Assembly (NCBI GenBank): GCA_018266075.1
Contig: JAFEBB010000027.1
Coordinates: forward strand, 26,307-90,306
Direction: 5' to 3'
Origin: Deltaproteobacteria bacterium
GTDB taxonomy: Bacteria; Myxococcota; Myxococcia; Myxococcales; SZAS-1
DNA: 64,000 bases
In this document: in pieces, positions 28,586 to 35,951 of the stretch
Layout: every line of letters begins with the position of its first letter
Position numbering within the stretch: the first letter of the stretch is position 1
The notes under the pieces: model-generated
Seen by the model: the letters and a program-made list of their open reading frames with translations, nothing else
The model's database searches: none
Told to the model about the DNA's origin: nothing
Translations under genes and position numbers: made by a program

Positions 28586-28612
28586 GATGTAGGAGGCGCT
28601 TCCAGCGCCGAC
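28586..28612. repeat. Dispersed palindromic repeat, copy 1
   Basis: GATGTAGGA is followed by GGCGCT-TCC-AGCGCC (28595-28609), a perfect 6-bp hairpin, then GAC. A near-identical element (GATGTGGGA with GGCGCTTCCAAGCGCC) lies at 42491-42518. Each copy sits just downstream of a reverse-strand gene, here 19 nt after the collagen-like lipoprotein, so it may also terminate transcription. Confidence 0.55.
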
Positions 28613-28630
28613 CCACTCACCCCGCCCGAA

Positions 28631-30124
28631 TCACTTCACCTCGACGAACAACTGATAGGTGTTGTGCGTGGGGTCGAAGAAGCCCGCCTGGGAGGCGCTG
28701 ACCTTCACGAGATACGTGCCGTCGGTGGTGACGGGCACGGTGAGGTCCTCCTGGTAGTCGAGGTCGGAGCTCGCGCCGAGGGAGGTGGTGCCGGTGCTGT
28801 CGAAGACCTCGAGCAGCGCGTCGGTCTGCGCGTCGCCGCCGGTGGCGACGTGGATGTTCTTGGGCGCCGCCGAGGTCGCGCCGCTGACCACCACCGTGAA
28901 CCAGTCGACGTCGGTGGTGGGATCGACGCTTCCGTAGCCGAGCGTGCCGCTCGCGAGCGCGGGCAGGGCGGCCAGCGCGAAGGCGGTCTGCGCGGTGTCG
29001 TCATTGGCGGAGGCAGTCTCCGCAGGCTCGGTCGCGCCCGTCACCGGCGTGAGGCCCACGTCGACGGAGTAGTGCGCAGGCACCGGGCCCGCGCCCAAGA
29101 GGCCATTCGAGTCGGCGACGATGACGTAGAACGGATCGGTGGCGCTCACGCTCTGGCCGTAGGTGACGGCCACGGTGGCCACCACGTCGGCGAACTTGCC
29201 GCTCTTGGGCAGCACGTAGGCCTGGACCTGGCCGTCGCTCGAGCTGGGCCGCACCTGCAAGAAGGAGAGGGCGTTGTCGGCCGGCGTCACCGAGAGGAGC
29301 GCGGTGTCGTCGGTGGTCTGGATGATGCCCGTGGCCGCAGCGCCCGAGGTCACCGCTTGCGGCGCGCGCGCCACCACGTTGAAGGCGTTGGAGAGCCGCG
29401 AGTCCACCAGGTCGGTGCCCGCGCCGCTCGTGAAGTCCACGCTCGCGGCGCCCGTGGGCGCGAACACGTCGGCGAGCACCTGCACGTCCGCGCCGAAGTC
29501 GGTCAGGCCCGCCAGACCGGAGGCGACATCGCCGCCGTCGCCGGCCGGGGGCGTCACCGTGACCGCGGCCGTGTTCGCATCGAAGGGCGTGCTGGTGTCC
29601 AGCATGCGGAAGTGGATGGTGGCCAGGCCGCCCTGCGGAACGCCGGTCGCGCCCGAGGGGATCGACGCCTCGAGCGACGAATGCACGCTGAACACGCCGG
29701 TGTAGTGCGTGACCTCGCTGCCCTCGGTCACGGTCACGTCGACGGTGCCGGGCGCGTCGTCATTGGCGATGGTCACGTTGGCCACCAGGCCTGTGGGGCT
29801 GCCCACGGTGACCTTGTTCACGGTGATCTTGCTGTCGCTGAAGCTCACCGCGGCGTCGGTGGTCCAGGTGGTGCCGTAGCCGCTGATGGTGAGGTCGACG
29901 GTGCGGCCGATGAAGGCCGAGTCGGGCGTGACGCCGGAGATGCTGGGCGTGGCCACCGCGTCGCTGCCGGGATCGCCCTTGGCGCCCTGCGCACCCGCAG
30001 CGCCTGGTGCGCCCGCCGCGCCGGGATCGCCCTTGTCACCCTTGGCGCCCGTGTTGCCCTTGCAGCCCACGGCACCGCCAGCCAGCGCGAAGAGCGCCAG
30101 CACCATCGTCAGTCGCTTGAACAT
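28631..30124 (-). CDS. Collagen-like lipoprotein with IPT/TIG-like and PPC-like domains
   Basis: The 497-residue protein starts at ATG 30124 with a signal peptide and lipobox (GGAVGC, Cys21). Directly after the lipid anchor come about ten Gly-X-Y triplets rich in Asp, Lys and Pro (GAKGDKGDPGAAGAPGAAG), a short collagen-like stalk. Next is an IPT/TIG-like Ig domain (SISGVTPDSAFIGRTVDLTI, about 60-145) and further beta domains. The C-terminal region of about 100 residues (DVDWFTVVV to DGTYLVKVSA) matches pre-peptidase C-terminal (PPC) domains. It is probably a surface fibre or adhesin-like protein. Bacterial collagen repeats of this length are seen in lipoproteins of several phyla. Confidence 0.82.
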   Translation of the reverse strand: MFKRLTMVLALFALAGGAVGCKGNTGAKGDKGDPGAAGAPGAAGAQGAKGDPGSDAVATPSISGVTPDSAFIGRTVDLTISGYGTTWTTDAAVSFSDSKITVNKVTVGSPTGLVANVTIANDDAPGTVDVTVTEGSEVTHYTGVFSVHSSLEASIPSGATGVPQGGLATIHFRMLDTSTPFDANTAAVTVTPPAGDGGDVASGLAGLTDFGADVQVLADVFAPTGAASVDFTSGAGTDLVDSRLSNAFNVVARAPQAVTSGAAATGIIQTTDDTALLSVTPADNALSFLQVRPSSSDGQVQAYVLPKSGKFADVVATVAVTYGQSVSATDPFYVIVADSNGLLGAGPVPAHYSVDVGLTPVTGATEPAETASANDDTAQTAFALAALPALASGTLGYGSVDPTTDVDWFTVVVSGATSAAPKNIHVATGGDAQTDALLEVFDSTGTTSLGASSDLDYQEDLTVPVTTDGTYLVKVSASQAGFFDPTHNTYQLFVEVK

Positions 30125-30294
30125 GCTTGAACCCCAGGAAGGGCGGAAGGCTCCGCCGAAGGCCGGCGATATTGGACGAAGTGCGGCCCCGCGGCTACCG
30201 CGTCGAACATGCGCCCAGTCAAGAGACGTCCAGGGCTGCGACTCCTCGGGTTGAGGTGATAGACCGTTGCGCGAAAGTGCAGAGAGGTCGCTCG

Positions 30295-30615
30295 ATGCAG
30301 GCGGTCATGACCTGGTCACAAGCCGCGGGCCTTCACGTTCGCGTGGATGGTCATGACGTCGAGATTCCCACCACACGGTTCAACGGCCGCTGGGAGCCCA
30401 ACTCGGACGGCATCCGCGAGAGCTGGAGCGAAGCCGCGCTCTACGTGGAAGGCGGGATGCTCCTGCTCGTGGTGACCGCAGTCGAAGACACCGACGGCGG
30501 CATCGATCGCAAGAACTGGGAGATCTGGCAGAGCACCGATGGCGGTGCGACCTTTCGCTGCTACGAGAAGTTCTTTCGGGCGACCGGCGAGCCCATCGCG
30601 AGGCTGTCGACCTGA
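30295..30615 (+). CDS. Hypothetical protein
   Basis: A 106-residue soluble protein from ATG 30295 with AGAGAGG 9 nt upstream. It has no signal or membrane segment. The sequence (WSQAAGLHVRVDGHDVEIPT, then NWEIWQSTDGGATFRCYEKF) suggests a small beta-rich domain with a sialidase-like SxDGGxTF turn. No family is recognised. It precedes an NTF2-like gene by 36 nt on the same strand and may share its transcript. Confidence 0.62.
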   Translation: MQAVMTWSQAAGLHVRVDGHDVEIPTTRFNGRWEPNSDGIRESWSEAALYVEGGMLLLVVTAVEDTDGGIDRKNWEIWQSTDGGATFRCYEKFFRATGEPIARLST

Positions 30616-30651
30616 CCTACTGTTTAGTCAATTGTTGAGAGAGGGTGTGAC

Positions 30652-31029
30652 ATGAACCCAGACGAGCAGGCCATCCGGAAGGTTGTCGCAGACTGGATCG
30701 AGTTCACGCAGGAGGAGCGCGTCGACGAGCTCATGGACCTCATGACCGACGACATGCTCTTTCTGACGGTTCACCAGCCGCCGATGACCAAGGCCGACTT
30801 CGAAGCGGGCACGCGGAGCATGAAGGGCCAGATGAAGGTCGAGTGCGAGAGCGACATCAAGGAAGTACGGGTCGAGGGCAACCTGGGCTGGCTGTGGCAG
30901 GTGCTGAAGGTGAAGATCACCATGCCCGGCCACGACCCCATCTTGAAGGAAGGGAAGATCCTCGGGCTCTATCGCAAGGGCGCGGACGGCAAGTGGCGGC
31001 TGATGCGCGATGCGAACATGATGCCGTAG
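30652..31029 (+). CDS. SnoaL/DUF4440-type NTF2-like protein
   Basis: The 125-residue protein from ATG 30652 (GAGAGGG upstream) follows the NTF2-like cone fold: an N-terminal helix EQAIRKVVADWIEFTQEE, DDMLFLTVHQPP, and the C-terminal strands LGWLWQVLKVKI and GKILGLYRKGADGKWRLMRDANM. The pattern is that of SgcJ/EcaC or DUF4440 proteins used as small isomerases, ligand binders or stress proteins. No catalytic residues are certain, so substrate and role are open. Confidence 0.82.
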   Translation: MNPDEQAIRKVVADWIEFTQEERVDELMDLMTDDMLFLTVHQPPMTKADFEAGTRSMKGQMKVECESDIKEVRVEGNLGWLWQVLKVKITMPGHDPILKEGKILGLYRKGADGKWRLMRDANMMP

Positions 31030-31032
31030 TGT

Positions 31033-31542
31033 TTAGTCGCCGCGCGCCTTCCTGATCCACACCTGCTCGCCTCGGACGACGTCGTCCGTCAGCCGCATCC
31101 CCAGCCGCTCGGCGATGCGCTGTGACGCCACGTGCTCCGCCTTGATCAGCGCGCGAATCGTCGCGACGTGAAACGAATCTGTTACATGCGCCACGAGCGC
31201 CCGTGCGGCCTCGACGGCGTAGCCCTTGCGCTGCCAGGGCGTTCCGATGACCCAGGCGATGTCGGCGATGTCGGGGTTCACGGTGGCCTGCACGTAGCCG
31301 ATCGCGTGTCCCGTGGTCCGCTCGCGCGCGATCAGGTTCACCCAGGTCTGTCCCGGCTGCGTGGCCCCGGCGACCCAGCGGGTGTAGCGCGTGGCGAGCT
31401 CCACTTCGGTCTCGGGTGCGCCGCCCGTGAACGTGTAGAGCGCCGGATCCGAGAGCACGCGCGACATCTCGGCGGCGTCCGCGACCTGCACGGGAGAGAG
31501 TTGCAAACGGGCCGTTTCGAGGTGAAAGAAGGCGGAGCTCAC
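31033..31542 (-). CDS. GNAT-family N-acetyltransferase (RimJ/RimL type)
   Basis: The protein has 169 residues from GTG 31542; GTG 31557 or ATG 31578 are alternatives. The longest would overlap the start of the divergent TPR gene at 31577, so a downstream start is preferred. It has the RimJ/L pattern: FHLETARLQLSPVQVADA, WVNLIARERTTGHAIGYVQA, acetyl-CoA loop WQRKGYAVEAARALVAH, and TIRALIKAEHVASQRIAERLGM. It acetylates an amine of unknown identity; ribosomal-protein, small-molecule and drug substrates all occur in this group. Confidence 0.82.
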   Translation of the reverse strand: MSSAFFHLETARLQLSPVQVADAAEMSRVLSDPALYTFTGGAPETEVELATRYTRWVAGATQPGQTWVNLIARERTTGHAIGYVQATVNPDIADIAWVIGTPWQRKGYAVEAARALVAHVTDSFHVATIRALIKAEHVASQRIAERLGMRLTDDVVRGEQVWIRKARGD

Positions 31543-31576
31543 GGCCGTAGTATCCACGCGGGATTGACCGATCGCC

Positions 31577-32803
31577 ATGTGGCCCTTCAAGAAGAAGTCA
31601 CCGGACGGCTTCATCACCCTCTCCACGCTCGACGAGGCGCGTCGGTATCCGCAGCTCGTCGAGCCGGGCGCCATGGCCCTCACGCGAGCCGAAGCCGCGA
31701 CTTGCCTGGAGTGCGGCGCGCCAACGGCCGATGCCGTGCTGACGAGCGGCGGCCCTGCGGGCGATGTCGAGGTCTTTCACGCGCACCCGGTTGCCATCGA
31801 TGTGCGTCGTTGCACCCGGTGCGAAGCGGTGCGCTTCCCCATCGCGCTCCCCGACGACGAGCGGAAGGCATTGCTGACGCGCGGTGATGCCGCGGGCCGC
31901 GCGGGCAAGCTCGACGAAGCCGAGCTCCACTTTCGCCGCGCGGCCAACGCCGCGCCCGACTTCGGGCTCGCACGCGCGAGCCTGGGCTCGGTGTACCTCG
32001 AGCGCACGCGCGCTGCCGTGAAGGCGCGTCAGCCGAACGCCGAAACGCTCGCGCGCGTCGCCGTGCGCCAGTTTCGCGACGCGCTCGCCTCCAAAGAGGA
32101 CCGGCCGCTGTTTGCGCAGTTTCTCCTCGGGCAGACCCTGGTCGAGCTGGGCGAGGTCGAGGAGGGCCACGCAGCGCTCCGCGATTTCATCGCCAACCCG
32201 GAGAGCGGCCCGCTGCGCAAAGAGGCGCAAGCGCTGCTCGAGCGGCGCGACTGGAAGCTGACCGACGCGCAGGCGCGCGCCTACGAAGAAGGAAACGCGC
32301 TCATCGACCTCAAGCGCTTCCTGCCGGTGGGTCACGTCAAGAACGACGCCGAGCGCGATCAGGTCACGCGCGGCATCGCCCTGCTCGACACGCTCCTCAC
32401 CGATCGGCCCGACCACTGGCCGAGCTGGTGGATTTCAGGAAAGGCGTCGGCGGCGCTTCGGAAGCATGACGAGGCCTACGACCGCTTTCAGAAGGCGTAC
32501 CTGCTCAACCCCGATCACGCCGACGTCGCGCGTGAATATGGCGGCGCGTGTCTGGTCCTCGGGAAGGCCGAGGAGGGGCTGGTGGCGACGCAGAAGGCCG
32601 TCGCGAGTGATCCCAACGATCCCGGGCTGCAGGCGAACCTGGCGCTGGCGATGCTCATCTCGGGAAACGTCGCCGGCGCAGAGCAGGTGTGCCAGGCCGC
32701 GCTCGCGAAGAATCCCGGTGACAAGATCACCCAGGGACTGCTCGAGAACATTCGCGACGTGCAGAGCGGCAAGGTCGAACGGCCGACGAAGCTCGAGCAA
32801 TAG
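31577..32803 (+). CDS. TPR-repeat protein with N-terminal zinc-ribbon-like segment
   Basis: The 408-residue soluble protein starts at ATG 31577. Residues 40-90 carry two CxxC pairs, CLECG and CTRCE, which probably bind one zinc. Tetratricopeptide repeats fill the rest (LLTRGDAAGRAGKLDEAELHFRRA near 100, VLGKAEEGLVATQKAVASDP and GNVAGAEQVCQAALAKNP near the end). Such proteins scaffold partners; which ones is unknown. The start codon lies within the 5' region of the divergent GNAT gene, so the two are head-to-head with essentially no intergenic space. Confidence 0.78.
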   Translation: MWPFKKKSPDGFITLSTLDEARRYPQLVEPGAMALTRAEAATCLECGAPTADAVLTSGGPAGDVEVFHAHPVAIDVRRCTRCEAVRFPIALPDDERKALLTRGDAAGRAGKLDEAELHFRRAANAAPDFGLARASLGSVYLERTRAAVKARQPNAETLARVAVRQFRDALASKEDRPLFAQFLLGQTLVELGEVEEGHAALRDFIANPESGPLRKEAQALLERRDWKLTDAQARAYEEGNALIDLKRFLPVGHVKNDAERDQVTRGIALLDTLLTDRPDHWPSWWISGKASAALRKHDEAYDRFQKAYLLNPDHADVAREYGGACLVLGKAEEGLVATQKAVASDPNDPGLQANLALAMLISGNVAGAEQVCQAALAKNPGDKITQGLLENIRDVQSGKVERPTKLEQ

Positions 32804-32882
32804 AGGGGTCAACATCGCGTCCGCCATGCCCGCCCACCGACCGCGTCCCTAGCTTTCTGGCTGGGGTAAGGGAGGGCGGGCG

Positions 32883-35399
32883 ATGGTGGGGCTGCTCGTG
32901 GGGCTCAGCGCCCTGGTGTGTTCGGCGACCGACGGCGGCGTGCTCTTCAGCGACACGTTCTCGCGTACGAGTACCGACAGCGCTGCGCTCGGTGCGCAGT
33001 GGAGCACACAAGGCCTCTGGTATTCGCAGAACGAAGCCATCAGCGATCTCGACGGAACCGATATCGCCGTGGAGAAGGTCGCGACGTGCAGCGACGGTCA
33101 GGTCTCGGCGTCGGTCATCGGCTTCGGCGTGCCGCACACGGCGATCTTCATGCGCTCGACGCCGACGGGCTCCGCGCGCTACCAGCTCGACCTCATCTCC
33201 AACGCCCACGTGCAGATTCAAAGGGTGAGCGGCAGCAGCACGACGGTCCTGGCTGACGTCGCGAGCGGATTGAGCGATCTCACCGTGCCCGCGACCTTGT
33301 CGCTCTCGGTGACGGGAACGTCGCCAGTGCAGTTGGTCGCGCTCCTGAATGGTCGCCAGGTCGCGAGCGTGACCGACACCAGCGCGTCGGCCATCACCGC
33401 CAGTGGCTACGCCGGCTTGTTCACACGCAACGCAGGCGTGGTGTTCGACAGCTTCGTGCTCATCGGCGCGAGCGCGTCGAGCGTCGCGCCTGACGCTGGT
33501 GTCTCGGGCGTCGACGCCGGACCTCCTGATGCCGGCACGGTTGTGGTGGACGCGGGCTTCATCGTCGACGCCGGGCCTCGCGACGCAGGAGCGGTGGTCG
33601 TCGACGCGGGTTCCATCGTCGACGCCGGGCCTCGAGATGCCGGCAGCGTGATTGTCGATGCGGGCTCGATCGTCGACGCCGGACCTCGCGACGCAGGAGC
33701 GCCGGACGCGGGCTCCAGCGGCATCCTCTTCACGGACGCGTTCTCGCGCACGAGCACCGACAGCACCGGACTCGGCTCACAGTGGAACTCGCAAGGCCTC
33801 TGGTATTCGCAAAACGAAGCCATCAGCGATCTCGACGGCACTGACATCGCCGTGGAGAACGTCGCGACCTGCGGCGATGGTCAACTGTCCGCATCGGTGC
33901 TCGGCTTCGGCGTGGCACACACCGCCATCTTCATGCGGTCCACGTTGACCGGCTCGTCGCGGTACCAGCTGGACCTCATCTCCAATGGCCACGCGCAAAT
34001 CCAGAGGGTGAGCGGTGGAACGACGACCGTCCTCGCCGACGTCGCGAGCGGATTGAGCGATCTGGGCGTGCCCGCAACCTTGACGCTCACCGCAACCGGC
34101 ACGTCGCCCGTTCAGCTCGTGGCCTTCGTGAATGGCCGGCAGATTGCGAGCGCGACCGACAGCAGCAGCGCCGCCATCACCGGCAACGGCTACGCGGGCC
34201 TGTTCACGCTCAACGCCGGCGTGGCGTTCGACACGTTCGTGCTCAGCGGAGCCGGCAGCTCGAGCGGGCCCGCGCCGGATGCCGGCTCTGTCGTGGATGC
34301 GGGCGCTGCAGTCGACGCGGGCGTCGCGCGCGATGCGGGCTCGAACATCGATGCAGGCGGCGGCACCTCGACGGGCGGTAGCGGGAGCCTCACGCTCACT
34401 GTCGAGTATACGGATACGAACCACCGCATCTTCGCGGTGGATCCCAACGGCACCGCATACGCCGCCGATCTCAGCGGCGACAACACCATCTACGCGAGCA
34501 CCGACGGCAGAACGTGGTCCGCGCGCGGCAACGACTCGAATCACTACGTCTCGCAGATGACCGCGCTGTCCGACGGCGTCTTGCTGGCCGACGTCATCCT
34601 CGACGACGGCACGCACGCGATGGCGCGCTCGTTGGACTCGGGCCAGACGTGGAGCGACGTGCTCAGCCTGGGCAACTACCGCGCGCTCACCTCGCACAAC
34701 TGGGGCGAGCTCGACGGCGAGGTCTTCTTCCTCGAGTACCAGGACTTCACCAACGGCAACGCCACGCTTCGCCTCTGGGTGAGCGACGACCGCGGCGCGA
34801 GCTGGAGCGTGCGAAACACCTTCACCACGCATCGTCACGGACACGGGATGATTCCGGATCCTGCGCGTCACGCACTATGGATTTACTTTGGTGACACCGA
34901 TGCGCAGTCGGGCATCTATCGCTCGACCGATGCAGGGAACACCTTCACGCTGATGCTCAGCGGCCAGCCCGGCGACGTCGTGGACGCCATCGTGCGCGCC
35001 GACGGCTCGCTGCTCTTCGGCCAGGACATCTCCTTCCTGCCGCCGACGCCGCACATCGCCACGCTGGCCATCAACGGCGCGTACAACGAGCTCGCCCAGA
35101 TCATCGGCCCCAGCTACGCCATCCACGCCATCCGCAGCGGCGGCTATGTGGTTGGCTCCGAGCGCGAGCCCGATGGCGACATCTACCCGCCAGGGGAGGT
35201 GAGCGCGCACGTCTACGCGAGCCCCGACGGCGTGAGCTGGCAGCAGGTTCTCGATTACCCCCGCCTCAACAGTACCGACAACGCCCGCGCTGACGTGTAC
35301 TGGGAGCTGCCTTCAGGCGAGCTCCTGCTCGAGCTCGAGAACATCCAGGGCTTCGGGCCGCAAGGGAAGGGTTACCAACTCTTGAAGGTCGTGCGCTGA
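32883..35399 (+). CDS. Large secreted protein: duplicated beta domain, DAG-repeat linkers, sialidase-like propeller
   Basis: The 838-residue protein has a short signal peptide (ATG 32883, strong GGGAGGGCGGG upstream). Residues 20-197 and 281-458 are two copies of one beta-sandwich domain (LFSDTFSRTSTDS, DLDGTDIAVE, AGLFTRNAGVVFDSFVLIG), like the LamG or DUF1080 jelly-roll. Between and after them are linkers of repeated VDAGPRDAG-type units. The C-terminal 340 residues contain BNR/Asp-box-like turns (STDGRTWSARG, SLDSGQTWSDV, STDAGNTFTLM), as in sialidase or exo-glycosidase propellers. It could bind and cut extracellular glycans. Catalytic sialidase residues (Arg triad) are not verified. Confidence 0.75.
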   Translation: MVGLLVGLSALVCSATDGGVLFSDTFSRTSTDSAALGAQWSTQGLWYSQNEAISDLDGTDIAVEKVATCSDGQVSASVIGFGVPHTAIFMRSTPTGSARYQLDLISNAHVQIQRVSGSSTTVLADVASGLSDLTVPATLSLSVTGTSPVQLVALLNGRQVASVTDTSASAITASGYAGLFTRNAGVVFDSFVLIGASASSVAPDAGVSGVDAGPPDAGTVVVDAGFIVDAGPRDAGAVVVDAGSIVDAGPRDAGSVIVDAGSIVDAGPRDAGAPDAGSSGILFTDAFSRTSTDSTGLGSQWNSQGLWYSQNEAISDLDGTDIAVENVATCGDGQLSASVLGFGVAHTAIFMRSTLTGSSRYQLDLISNGHAQIQRVSGGTTTVLADVASGLSDLGVPATLTLTATGTSPVQLVAFVNGRQIASATDSSSAAITGNGYAGLFTLNAGVAFDTFVLSGAGSSSGPAPDAGSVVDAGAAVDAGVARDAGSNIDAGGGTSTGGSGSLTLTVEYTDTNHRIFAVDPNGTAYAADLSGDNTIYASTDGRTWSARGNDSNHYVSQMTALSDGVLLADVILDDGTHAMARSLDSGQTWSDVLSLGNYRALTSHNWGELDGEVFFLEYQDFTNGNATLRLWVSDDRGASWSVRNTFTTHRHGHGMIPDPARHALWIYFGDTDAQSGIYRSTDAGNTFTLMLSGQPGDVVDAIVRADGSLLFGQDISFLPPTPHIATLAINGAYNELAQIIGPSYAIHAIRSGGYVVGSEREPDGDIYPPGEVSAHVYASPDGVSWQQVLDYPRLNSTDNARADVYWELPSGELLLELENIQGFGPQGKGYQLLKVVR
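32940..33473 (+). repeat. Internal duplication, copy 1 (178 codons)
   Basis: This segment and 33723-34256 are both 534 nt with the same internal order of motifs and long runs of identical bases (for example CAAGGCCTCTGGTATTCGCA in both). The duplication is in frame and of equal length, and base identity is high even at third positions, which implies recent duplication or gene conversion. Confidence 0.8.
33723..34256 (+). repeat. Internal duplication, copy 2 (178 codons)
   Basis: Second copy of the beta-sandwich domain in the sialidase-like protein, matching 32940-33473 over its entire length without visible indels. The DAG-repeat linker separates the two copies. Confidence 0.8.
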
Positions 35400-35439
35400 G
35401 AGGTTGGACGAGGTATCGGGGTTCCGCGATGCTCAGGAG

Positions 35440-35949
35440 ATGCGCCCAACGAATCCCCGGCACCGCGGGTTGGCTGCAGCCGTCGCCATCGGGTTGGCCT
35501 TGTTCCTCGCAAGCTGCGGCGGCACGGATCCGCTCAGCAACGTCGGCACCGTTCAGTCGGCGCGGGTCACTGGCGTGAAGTGGTCCGGCTTCGACGTGGT
35601 CGTCGGCTGGAGCTGGGCCAGCGGCACGCTCGAGGTGGTGGACCTCGAGGGGCAGGCGCACGCATTCCCGGTGAAGCTCAGCGGCCCTGCGGTCGGCGTG
35701 GTCTTCGACTTCGACGGCGAGAGCTTCGGCAACGGCATCATCGACCTGCACTTGCCGCCGGGGAAGACGCTCCACGGTACGGACCTCACTGGTCAGTACT
35801 TTGGAAGCGAAGAGGCCTTACAGATTGGAATTGGCGTCGAGTCGCACAACCTGAAGAACTCCTCGGGCGTCACCATCGACGACACGGACTTCGGGGTGGG
35901 GATCGGGGTCTTCGCGGCCGGCGAGTGGATTGATCTCTCGGAGCAGTAG
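35440..35949 (+). CDS. Lipoprotein of unknown function
   Basis: The 169-residue protein starts at ATG 35440 (CAGGAG just upstream); TTG 35404 would put a hydrophilic head before the signal. The signal peptide ends at a lipobox (FLASC, Cys26). The mature part (VTGVKWSGFDVVVGWSWASG to EWIDLSEQ) is a single domain of about 130 residues rich in Gly, Val and Asp, probably beta. It has no Ser/Gly linker, unlike most lipoproteins here. It converges with the TonB-fused receptor gene, with stops 2 nt apart. No family is recognised. Confidence 0.72.
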   Translation: MRPTNPRHRGLAAAVAIGLALFLASCGGTDPLSNVGTVQSARVTGVKWSGFDVVVGWSWASGTLEVVDLEGQAHAFPVKLSGPAVGVVFDFDGESFGNGIIDLHLPPGKTLHGTDLTGQYFGSEEALQIGIGVESHNLKNSSGVTIDDTDFGVGIGVFAAGEWIDLSEQ

Positions 35950-35951
35950 CG

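Noticed and set aside
33480..33718. The GACGCCGGGCCTCG-type direct repeats as a CRISPR or regulatory array
   Set aside because: They are in frame, imperfect, and encode the VDAGPRDAG linker of the sialidase-like protein, so they are protein repeats.
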